Shown: positions 1 through 7,080 of the stretch, one piece after another
How the letters are laid out: every line of letters begins with the position of its first letter
Numbering within the stretch: position 1 is the first letter of the stretch
From: CBDAUN01 sp965214615
GTDB taxonomy: Bacteria > Pseudomonadota > Gammaproteobacteria > Arenicellales > JAJDZL01
Length of the DNA: 64,000 nucleotides
Direction of reading: 5' to 3'
NCBI GenBank assembly: GCA_965214615.1
Contig: OZ243952.1
Coordinates: 2,790,001-2,854,000, forward strand
Position numbers and translations under genes: made by a program
The notes under the pieces: model-generated
Database searches by the model: none
What the model saw: the letters and a program-made list of their open reading frames with translations, nothing else
Told to the model about the DNA's origin: nothing

Positions 1-303
1 ACGGGCCGATTGAGCGGTCTTGAGACCCACGGCGGCGCATTGCATCTTCACCGGCCAGCGCAGTTGATTTCGCTGCAGCCAGCGCGCTGTCGCAACCACG
101 GCGCCTGTGCTGACGAATATCCCTATATCCGGTGCTGACGAAGCGGCAAGGACCGATTCGAGTCCGGCCTGGTCCGCGATGTCTTCGATGGCTATTGTCG
201 GAAAGCGAATGACGCAGGCGCCCTGCGCTCGAAGTGCGTCCGCAAGCGCATCGGACAGATGCGCCGGCCGGGTAATCAGGACAGTCTCGCCTTTCAACTT
301 CAT
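1..303 (-). CDS. hemD: Uroporphyrinogen-III synthase, N-terminal part (cut by window edge)
   Basis: This is the first 101 codons of a HemD-type enzyme, which closes and inverts the linear hydroxymethylbilane made by HemC to give uroporphyrinogen III in the cytoplasm. The start ATG (303-301) overlaps the TGA of hemC by four bases (ATGA), so the two are translationally coupled. The visible protein begins MKLKGETVLITRPAHLSD, has the phosphate-site-like FVSTGAV segment around residue 65, and an AAVGLKTA segment near residue 90; both match conserved positions of the otherwise divergent HemD family. The C-terminal half lies outside the window, so an intact length cannot be judged. Context with hemC makes the call firm even though the family is poorly conserved. 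Confidence 0.88.
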   Translation of the reverse strand, partial: MKLKGETVLITRPAHLSDALADALRAQGACVIRFPTIAIEDIADQAGLESVLAASSAPDIGIFVSTGAVVATARWLQRNQLRWPVKMQCAAVGLKTAQSAR

Positions 304-1232
304 CCTTTCAGCAATTGCTCGCAGGTTTCAAGCACCTCCAGGGAGCCGCGTGCGATCAGGGTGTCGGCCAGGGCGTCGGCCACTTGCCCGGATTCGCTCG
401 CGCGGCCGGCCTCGGTTTCGACAATTCGCCTGCTGCCATCGGGCAAGCCGACATATGCTTGTATTTCAATATGCCCGTCCCGGATCTTCGCGTATGTGCC
501 GAGCGGCATGTGGCAATTGCCGCCGAGTCTCCGGTTGACATGCCGCTCCGCTTCGACCTCTGTGCGGGTTGGCGGATGATTCAGGGGCGCAATCAGCTCG
601 CGCACCGCATCGTCGTCGCTGCGGCACTCGATCCCCAGTGCGCCTTGTCCCGGGGATGGAACGTGTAACGAAACGGACAGGAATTCGGTGATGCGCGATT
701 CAAGATCAAGTCGCCTTAGGCCGGACACGGCGAGTATCGTGGCATCAAATCCGCCTTCGTCCAGCCTCGCCAGACGCGTTTGCACATTGCCTCGAAGCTG
801 CACAACGGCCAAGTCGCGGCGTAGGGCGAGCATCTGACTTTGACGCCGCGGACTGCAGGTGCCGAGAGTCGCGTTTTCGGGCAGGTCTTGAATCGAAGCG
901 AATGCATTCGAGACAAATGCGTCGCGAGGGTCCTCGCGTTCGAGGATCACCGGAATATCGAATTGCGGCTGCAGGCTGGCCGTGACATCCTTCATGGAGT
1001 GGACCGCGATATCCACCCGGCGGTCCGACAGCGCCTGCTCGAGTTCCTTGACGAAAAGGTTCTTGCCTCCTATCGCGGTCAGCGCGACATTGGTCCGCCG
1101 GTCGGCCTCAGTCGAAATTTCGCAAAGCTCAATGGTCAGCTCAGGCCTGAGCCCGGCGAGGAGCTGCGCGACATGGCGGGCCTGCCACAGCGCCAGCTTG
1201 CTGGCGCGGGTTCCAATTCTCAGTGTCTTCAT
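300..1232 (-). CDS. hemC: Porphobilinogen deaminase (hydroxymethylbilane synthase)
   Basis: Joins four porphobilinogen molecules into hydroxymethylbilane in tetrapyrrole synthesis. The 310-residue length is standard. Visible motifs: GTRASKLALWQA at residues 7-18, AVHSMKD with the catalytic Asp82, PGQGALGIE at 194-202, and LGGNCHMPLG with Cys240, the dipyrromethane cofactor attachment site. One oddity: the usual GTSSLRRQ stretch reads GTCSPRRQ here (residues 124-131), with Ser to Cys and Leu to Pro changes beside the substrate-binding arginines; the arginines remain. It is followed with a 4-base overlap by hemD and diverges from the argH side, as in many Gammaproteobacteria, except that two ABC permease genes lie in between. 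No clear Shine-Dalgarno precedes the ATG. Confidence 0.96.
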   Translation of the reverse strand: MKTLRIGTRASKLALWQARHVAQLLAGLRPELTIELCEISTEADRRTNVALTAIGGKNLFVKELEQALSDRRVDIAVHSMKDVTASLQPQFDIPVILEREDPRDAFVSNAFASIQDLPENATLGTCSPRRQSQMLALRRDLAVVQLRGNVQTRLARLDEGGFDATILAVSGLRRLDLESRITEFLSVSLHVPSPGQGALGIECRSDDDAVRELIAPLNHPPTRTEVEAERHVNRRLGGNCHMPLGTYAKIRDGHIEIQAYVGLPDGSRRIVETEAGRASESGQVADALADTLIARGSLEVLETCEQLLKG

Positions 1233-2006
1233 TCAATGGGTCCGTACGCAGCGCCCAGGGCTGCGCGGCGCGTCCGGCTTGACCGCAACCGAACTGCACC
1301 GCTTCGAATCAATGAGCCTCGATGCCTTAAAGCGCGTCATATTTCCGCGCTTGACAGTCGCCTAGCCCGGCGCAGGGTCTCTGGAGGCAAGGCGCCTGAC
1401 TGACCGGCCGGAACGGGTCGCTGAAATGCGCGTCAATCTATTCGGCGTCAATGATACAGGGCGATCATAGGCGTGCGGCGTCTAACTTCAATGCACAGAA
1501 GCTCACAATCTGAATTCCTGACTGTCTTGCGGGCGCCGGGGTGCAGGGATTTCAAATCTTTCAAATCGGGTGCAGGCAGACTGGATGCCGGTCTTTTCCT
1601 ATTTGCGCAGCCTATTGCCTTTGACCGGGGATCTGTAATTTCAAGCGAAGCGGTCAATGCCTGATGTCCAAATGCCGGCACGTCCGCGAAGGCGAAAATC
1701 CAATTGATCGCAACCGATGGCTGGACAGCGCACACATGGCATGTGCATGCTGAATCCCCTGCCGCTATCACCATCGAAGCCTCAATCCATCGTGCTAAGG
1801 CGTCGTGTTCCGTGTGGAAATTCAACGCGGCAGTGTGTCGAAAACCCGCGTGTACAGCACCACCTGTGCTATATTCATCGCTGGATTTGTTTCGATTGTA
1901 GCCAGAATCAACACGATGCAGCGGCGGACGCCGCAATTGGCGCGAACCGAAAGCTCGCTACGCACCGAGTCAAAACAATTAATAACAAGATACGCTTGAT
2001 GCGATA
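1233..2006. other. Non-coding interval between hemC and the ABC permeases
   Basis: About 770 bases between divergent genes. It should hold the promoters for hemCD (leftward) and for the permease pair (rightward), but no convincing -35/-10 pair stands out. A short direct repeat TTTCAAATC occurs twice around 1549-1567. Open frames here show no family resemblance. The length is large for the neighbourhood and may be the scar of a lost gene, possibly the missing ATPase or binding protein of the transporter (inference). Confidence 0.4.
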
Positions 2007-2732
2007 TTGCAGGCAATGCACCAGTTTCTAACCGACAGCCTCAGCGGAGTTCTTGGAGGGTATCTGTATCCCTTCATTCTGGAAGGCATGCTGCTTACCG
2101 TCCAACTCGCCGTGCTGTCGCTGATTGTCGCCTTGGCGCTCGGACTGCTCGGCGCCCTGGCCAAGCTTTCCTCGAGCCGGACGGCCCACGCCGTCGCCAC
2201 GGTGTATACGACCGTGATTCGAGGCATCCCCGACATCGTCCTGATGTTCATCATCTTCTTCGGCGGACAGCTGCTGATCAACATCGTTGGCGACAAGCTC
2301 GGTCTGGACTACATCGAAATTAGCGAATTCACCGCAGGCGTCGTAACCATCGGATTCATATTCGGCGCCTATATGACCGAAACGTTTCGCGGCGCAATAC
2401 TGTCGGTCCCGCGCGGCGAAATTGAAGCCGGATTCGCCTACGGCATGACGCCGGTTCAGGTTTTCTTGCGCGTCACCTTCCCCGCATGCGTGCGGCATGC
2501 GCTGCCCGGTTTCGGAAACAATTGGCTTGTGCTTGCCAAAACCACGGCGCTGGTCTCGGTCATCGGACTTGAAGACATGGTGTTTCGAGCGGCGCAGGCC
2601 GGAGGATCGCTGCGCCAGCCATTCACTTTCTACTTTGTCGTCGCCGTTTTGTACCTGGTCATCACTGCGGTCTCCGATGTCGGGATCCGGTGGCTGGACA
2701 GGCGATACAGCCAAGGTGTGAGAAGAGCGTAG
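2007..2732 (+). CDS. Polar amino acid ABC transporter permease, HisQ/OccQ type
   Basis: Inner-membrane permease of the histidine/arginine/octopine uptake family. The 241-residue protein has about five hydrophobic segments, beginning near residue 25 (MLLTVQLAVLSLIVALALGL), and a clear EAA loop for contact with the ATPase around residues 137-165, reading EIEAGFAYGMTPVQVFLRV and then PACVRHALPG. The frame can start at TTG 2007 or ATG 2016, and neither has a strong ribosome site. It is followed six bases later by a second permease of the HisM type, so the two should form a heterodimeric channel. The ATPase (HisP) and periplasmic binding protein that normally accompany them are absent on either side, so the substrate cannot be assigned. 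Confidence 0.9.
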   Translation: MQAMHQFLTDSLSGVLGGYLYPFILEGMLLTVQLAVLSLIVALALGLLGALAKLSSSRTAHAVATVYTTVIRGIPDIVLMFIIFFGGQLLINIVGDKLGLDYIEISEFTAGVVTIGFIFGAYMTETFRGAILSVPRGEIEAGFAYGMTPVQVFLRVTFPACVRHALPGFGNNWLVLAKTTALVSVIGLEDMVFRAAQAGGSLRQPFTFYFVVAVLYLVITAVSDVGIRWLDRRYSQGVRRA

Positions 2733-2738
2733 TCGGTC

Positions 2739-3431
2739 GTGGACATTCAGGCAATCATCACAAACCTTCCGCTTTATTTCAGCGGGCTTGCCGTGACCGT
2801 GGAACTGGTCGCCATTGCGCTGGTGTGCGGCTTCGTCCTGGCGGTGCCGATCGCGCTGGCTGCAAGTGCAAAGAGCCCGCTCGTCACATTCGTGCCGAAA
2901 GCGTATATCTACTTTTTCCGGGGCACGCCGCTTCTGGTGCAAATGTATATGCTGTACTACGGAGCCGGGCAATTCGAAGCTCTGCGCGAAAGTTTCGCCT
3001 GGCCGATCTTCAAGGAAGCCTATACATGCGCTTTAATCGCATTTTCACTCAATACCGCGGCCTACACCGCCGAAATGCTTCGTGGCGCCATCGTCGCGAC
3101 TGCCTACGGAGAGATTGAAGCGGCCCGGGCCTGCGGTATGTCTGCATGGACAACGCTGCAGCGCATCGTTTTGCCAAGCGCTTTTCGTCGCGCGCTTCCG
3201 GCATACGGCAACGAAGTCATATTCATGCTCCATGGCAGCGCGCTTGCCGGAGTGATTACGATTGTGGATCTGTTCGGCGCGGCGCGGATTGTGAATTCCA
3301 GGCACTTCGTACCATTTGAATCGTTCATTACTGCCGGCATGTTCTATCTTGCCCTGACGTTCATCATTATCTGGGCCTTCAAGCGCGTAGAGTTCCGCTG
3401 GCACGCACATCTTCACCCTCGCAAGACCTAG
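2739..3431 (+). CDS. Polar amino acid ABC transporter permease, HisM/OccM type
   Basis: Second membrane subunit of the same importer, 230 residues, starting at GTG 2739 six bases after the first permease stops. It shows the family pattern: an N-terminal helix with LAVTVELVAIALVCGFVLAV, the YFFRGTPLLVQMYMLYYG stretch that is highly typical of HisM/GlnP proteins (about residues 58-75), and an EAA loop EIEAARACGMSAWTTLQRI ending in LPSAFRRALP. A charged tail (HAHLHPRKT) closes it. It depends on an ATPase supplied from elsewhere, because the next gene downstream is argH. Assignment to the family is secure; substrate (basic or polar amino acid) is inference. Confidence 0.9.
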   Translation: MDIQAIITNLPLYFSGLAVTVELVAIALVCGFVLAVPIALAASAKSPLVTFVPKAYIYFFRGTPLLVQMYMLYYGAGQFEALRESFAWPIFKEAYTCALIAFSLNTAAYTAEMLRGAIVATAYGEIEAARACGMSAWTTLQRIVLPSAFRRALPAYGNEVIFMLHGSALAGVITIVDLFGAARIVNSRHFVPFESFITAGMFYLALTFIIIWAFKRVEFRWHAHLHPRKT

Positions 3432-3605
3432 CTTAAGGAATGCGCTGCGCAGGTGGTGCGACCCGATGCGCGCCAGATTCTTCAATTGCGCCTATTGCGC
3501 TGCCATGCCCGCAGACATCGCCTTGAATCGTTGCGCCGGGAAACACTCGGCACGCACGTTGCAGGTATACTGTTGCGGTCGAGTGAGACAGCTCTTGGAG
3601 AAACA

Positions 3606-4994
3606 GTGTCAAGTCAGCAGAACAAGCTTTGGGGCGGGCGATTTTCGGATGTCACGCACCCGGATGTAGAAGCGTTTACCGCGTCGGTGCGCTACGACAG
3701 GCGTCTGTACCGCCAGGACATCGCCGGCTCAATCGCCCATGCCAGAATGCTGCATTCGGTCGGCGTGCTTTCAGATCACGAATTCGAATCAATTCTCAGC
3801 GGATTGACGGATATTCTTCACCAGATCGAGTCCGGCCGGTTCCAGTGGTCCGATGAACTCGAAGATGTGCACATGAACATAGAAATGCGTCTGACCGAGC
3901 AAATCGGAGACGCCGGAAAGAAGCTGCACACCGGACGTTCGCGAAATGATCAGGTTGCCACCGATCTTCGACTGTATGCCAGAGAGTCGACTGACCGCAT
4001 CGGCTCTCAGATTGCAGCCCTGCAGAGCGCATTGCTTGACTTCGCCGAACGTGAGGCCGAAACGGTCATGCCCGGCTACACGCATCTGCAAGTGGCGCAG
4101 CCTGTGACGTTCGGGCATCATCTGATGGCGTGGTTCGAGATGCTTGACCGCGACCGTGCACGCTTTAACGACGCGAGAAGGCGACTGAATTCGTCGCCTC
4201 TCGGCGCTGCTGCGCTCGCCGGCACAACCATCCCCATCGACCGCGAGGCGACACGCGCCGAACTGGGCTTTGATGCGCTGTGCCGCAATTCCCTGGATGC
4301 GGTCTCGGACCGCGATTTCGTGATTGAAATTGCGTCGGCCTGCGCGCAGACCATGGTGCACTTTTCCAGGATGTGCGAGGAAATCGTCATCTGGGCATCC
4401 GAAGCCTACGGCCTAATCCGGCTGTCTGACGCGTTTACCACAGGGTCGAGCATCATGCCGCAGAAAAGGAATCCCGATGTCGCCGAACTCGTGCGCGGAA
4501 AAAGCGCGCGGGTCGCAGGGCATCTGCAATCGCTGCTGATGCTGATGAAAGGCCAGCCGCTCGCCTACAACCGGGACAATCAGGAGGACAAGGAGGCATT
4601 CTTCGATTGCTTGGATACTGCCGGCGATTCCATTAAAATGATGCATGGCATGATTCTGGACATCCGCCCGCAGCGCGAACGCATGCTGCAAGCGGCTCGC
4701 GACGGCTATTCGACCGCTACGGATCTGGCAGAGTTTCTGGCCAAGGCGCAGGTTCCGTTTCGCGAGGCGCATGAAATTGTCGGGCGAATCGTGCGCCATT
4801 GCGTCGAGCGCAAATGCCGGCTGGAGGAACTGAGTCTTGAGACACTGCAGTCATTCGCGCCGGTTCTGGACGAGTCGATTGCCGAGGCGTTGAAGCCGGC
4901 AGTCGCTGTTGCAGCCCGCGATCATGCAGGCGGCACGGCTCCGGCGCAAGTGCGTGCAGCGGTAGCCGAAGGCCGCGAACGCCTGAATAACTGA
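3606..4994 (+). CDS. argH: Argininosuccinate lyase
   Basis: Splits argininosuccinate into arginine and fumarate, the last step of arginine synthesis. I place the start at GTG 3606, preceded by TTGGAG at 3595-3600, giving 462 residues that begin with the family's KLWGGRF near residue 8; the open frame reaches back to 3453 but the extra 51 residues have no counterpart in ArgH. Visible motifs include LHTGRSRNDQVATDLRLY, the substrate-binding loop TVMPGYTHLQ with the catalytic His, and the fumarase/aspartase signature GSSIMPQKRNPD. lptM follows two bases after the stop and lysA follows that, an arrangement common in Gammaproteobacteria. Confidence 0.97.
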   Translation: MSSQQNKLWGGRFSDVTHPDVEAFTASVRYDRRLYRQDIAGSIAHARMLHSVGVLSDHEFESILSGLTDILHQIESGRFQWSDELEDVHMNIEMRLTEQIGDAGKKLHTGRSRNDQVATDLRLYARESTDRIGSQIAALQSALLDFAEREAETVMPGYTHLQVAQPVTFGHHLMAWFEMLDRDRARFNDARRRLNSSPLGAAALAGTTIPIDREATRAELGFDALCRNSLDAVSDRDFVIEIASACAQTMVHFSRMCEEIVIWASEAYGLIRLSDAFTTGSSIMPQKRNPDVAELVRGKSARVAGHLQSLLMLMKGQPLAYNRDNQEDKEAFFDCLDTAGDSIKMMHGMILDIRPQRERMLQAARDGYSTATDLAEFLAKAQVPFREAHEIVGRIVRHCVERKCRLEELSLETLQSFAPVLDESIAEALKPAVAVAARDHAGGTAPAQVRAAVAEGRERLNN

Positions 4995-4996
4995 AC

Positions 4997-5206
4997 ATGT
5001 GCAATTGGAATATGAATCGGAATCTTAAATTTTCTGCGACGCTGATCGCACTCCTGACCGCCGCGTCGATGACGCTCGCCGCGTGCGGCAAAAAGGGCGA
5101 CCTGTATCTGCCCGATGCCGAATTGACGCAGAGCAAGTCACACTGGGCGCTGAACGCGGACCCGCGCCAATTGACCGTGGCGGCATTCAATGTCCATGCG
5201 CATTGA
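4997..5206 (+). CDS. lptM: Small LptM (YifL-like) outer-membrane lipoprotein
   Basis: Short lipoprotein, 69 residues from ATG 4997 (or 64 from ATG 5012). A basic N terminus and hydrophobic stretch end in a lipobox LAAC with Cys30, directly followed by GKKGDLYLPD, the hallmark of LptM/YifL. In Escherichia coli LptM helps the LPS transport machine LptD/LptE assemble at the outer membrane (family knowledge). It sits between argH and lysA, exactly where many proteobacteria keep it, and its last codons overlap the first codons of lysA by 17 bases. The C-terminal 30 residues past the signature are not conserved in any pattern I recognise. Confidence 0.88.
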   Translation: MCNWNMNRNLKFSATLIALLTAASMTLAACGKKGDLYLPDAELTQSKSHWALNADPRQLTVAAFNVHAH

Positions 5207-6428
5207 AGATGTCCGGCTCAGCGACATTGCGGAATCCTACGGCACACCCTGCTACGTCTATTCCCAGAGCGCTTTAGAAGCAGGACTTAAGGCATACCGC
5301 CTGGCTTTTTCAGATCTCGGCGGCACGGTCTACTACTCGGTCAAGGCGAATTCCAATATCGCAGTCCTGGCGCTGATGGCAAAGTGCGGAGCGGGATTCG
5401 ATATCGTTTCCGGCGGTGAGATGCGCCGTGTCAGTCTGGCGGGCGGCGACCTTGGAAAGACAGTTTTTTCCGGCGTCGGAAAAACCGAAGATGAAATCCG
5501 CGAGGCCCTGAACAGCAAAATTCTGTCACTGAATCTGGAATCCGAGGGCGAGCTTTTCCGGGTAGGGAAAATCGCTTCGCAGCTTGGCGTCGCCGCCCCG
5601 GTCAGTTTCCGGGTCAATCCGAACATTGACGCCAGAACGCATCCGCACATCGCGACCGGCCTTTACGAAGCGAAGTTCGGCGTAGCCTTCGACGAGGCGC
5701 GCCGCCTGTACGCGCTGGCGGACCGGATGGAGCATATCGCGATATCGGGAATTGCGGTACACATCGGATCGCAGATTGTTTCAACGCAGCCGTTTATCGA
5801 TGCTCTTGAACTCATTGTCGACTTCGTCGAGGTGCTTGACAGCGACGGCATCAAATTGAGCCACATTGATCTTGGAGGAGGACTCGGAGTCAGGTACCGC
5901 GACGAAAATCCGCCTACGGCGGCCGAATACAGCGCTGCAATCGGTGCCACGCTGAAGCGAAGGAACTGCGATCTGCCCGTCTCCGTCGAGCCAGGCCGCT
6001 CGATTGCCGCACATGCCGGACTGCTGCTGTGCCGGGTCGAGTACATCAAGACATCGCCGCAAAGGAACTTTGCGGTTGTCGACGCAGGCATGAACGACCT
6101 GTTGCGCCCGGCGCTGTACGATTCCTGGATGGACATCGTCGAAGCGGGGGCGTGTGACAGCGAGGCCCGCGTCTACGATGTGGTCGGACCTGTGTGCGAG
6201 ACCGGCGATTTTCTAGGCAAGGGACGTACCTTGCGCATCGGCCCGTCAGACCTGATTGCTGTGCGCGACGCAGGGGCCTACGGCGCGGCGATGATGTCGA
6301 ACTACAATTCGCGCCCAAAGCCGCCGGAGGTGCTTGTGTGCGGTGACCGCGTCGAATTAATCCGCGAACGCGAAACCTTCGCCGATCTGACCGCGAAAGA
6401 GCGTATTCCGCCGCATTTGCAAAGATAG
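5190..6428 (+). CDS. lysA: Diaminopimelate decarboxylase
   Basis: Removes CO2 from meso-diaminopimelate to make lysine, with PLP as cofactor. 412 residues, the usual length. The PLP lysine is Lys52 in YYSVKANSN; HIGSQI follows in the barrel; the glycine-rich phosphate site is LGGGLGVRY; SVEPGRS and the active-site VCETGDF come from the second domain. The start ATG 5190 lies inside the end of lptM, with an in-frame ATG two codons later (5196) as an alternative. It ends ten bases before the convergent AhpD-like gene. Confidence 0.96.
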   Translation: MSMRIEDVRLSDIAESYGTPCYVYSQSALEAGLKAYRLAFSDLGGTVYYSVKANSNIAVLALMAKCGAGFDIVSGGEMRRVSLAGGDLGKTVFSGVGKTEDEIREALNSKILSLNLESEGELFRVGKIASQLGVAAPVSFRVNPNIDARTHPHIATGLYEAKFGVAFDEARRLYALADRMEHIAISGIAVHIGSQIVSTQPFIDALELIVDFVEVLDSDGIKLSHIDLGGGLGVRYRDENPPTAAEYSAAIGATLKRRNCDLPVSVEPGRSIAAHAGLLLCRVEYIKTSPQRNFAVVDAGMNDLLRPALYDSWMDIVEAGACDSEARVYDVVGPVCETGDFLGKGRTLRIGPSDLIAVRDAGAYGAAMMSNYNSRPKPPEVLVCGDRVELIRERETFADLTAKERIPPHLQR

Positions 6429-6438
6429 CGGCCTAGAT

Positions 6439-7035
6439 TCAGTCGAATTCGCGCCCCATGGCATAGAATTCGTCATTGGGACGCATTTCAAGAAAATTCG
6501 CCATGCGGTTGCTCAGACCGAAAAAGGCGGAAATGGCGGCGATGTCCCAGATGTCGCTGTCGTCGAAACCGGATTCGCGCAGCATTTGGAAATCGGTATC
6601 GCCGATAGATTTCGAATCGAGTGCGACTTTCATTGCAAAATCGAGCATCGCCATTTGACGCGGCTCAATGTCCGCCTTTCTGTGGTTGATGGCAATCTGG
6701 TCGGCGACGAGCGGATTTCTGGCACGAATTCGAAGAATTGCGCCGTGGGCGACAACGCAGTACTGGCAGTTATTGGCGCCTGAAGTGGCAACCACGATCA
6801 TTTCCCGCTCAGCCTTGGACAGTCCGCCGTCTTTTTCCATCAGCGCGTCGTGATAGTCAAAAAATGCGCGAAATTCGTCCGGACGGTGCGCCAGGGCGAG
6901 AAACACATTCGGTATGAATCCCGCTTTTTCCTGTACCGCAAGAATTCGGTCCTTCAGATCCTGGGGCAATTGCTCCAGATCCGGAACCGGATAGCGTCCA
7001 GGCGGCTTGGCGCTCATGATTCGCGCCCGCGACAC
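6439..7035 (-). CDS. AhpD-like peroxidase-related protein (carboxymuconolactone decarboxylase fold)
   Basis: A 198-residue all-helical protein of the peroxidase-related AhpD/CMD superfamily. The redox centre is NNCQYCVVAHG, with Cys90, Cys93 and His97 in the CxxC-xxx-H layout of AhpD, and the FIPNVFLALAHRP stretch near residue 40 is typical of this subgroup. Members reduce peroxides or act as redox sensors; the substrate here is unknown. The frame starts at GTG 7035, with an in-frame ATG at 7017 that gives a 192-residue form equally compatible with the family. It lies 45 bases downstream of the flavoprotein gene on the same strand, so it may detoxify the H2O2 or aldehyde by-products of that enzyme (inference). 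Confidence 0.85.
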   Translation of the reverse strand: MSRARIMSAKPPGRYPVPDLEQLPQDLKDRILAVQEKAGFIPNVFLALAHRPDEFRAFFDYHDALMEKDGGLSKAEREMIVVATSGANNCQYCVVAHGAILRIRARNPLVADQIAINHRKADIEPRQMAMLDFAMKVALDSKSIGDTDFQMLRESGFDDSDIWDIAAISAFFGLSNRMANFLEMRPNDEFYAMGREFD

Positions 7036-7080
7036 GAGTCGCCGGCTGCGTCAAAGGGGGCTGCGATCCGAAACATGTCT

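Noticed and set aside
1448..1936. 162-codon minus-strand open frame between hemC and the permeases
   Set aside because: No ribosome site, no family pattern, mixed composition; looks like a chance frame in GC-rich DNA.
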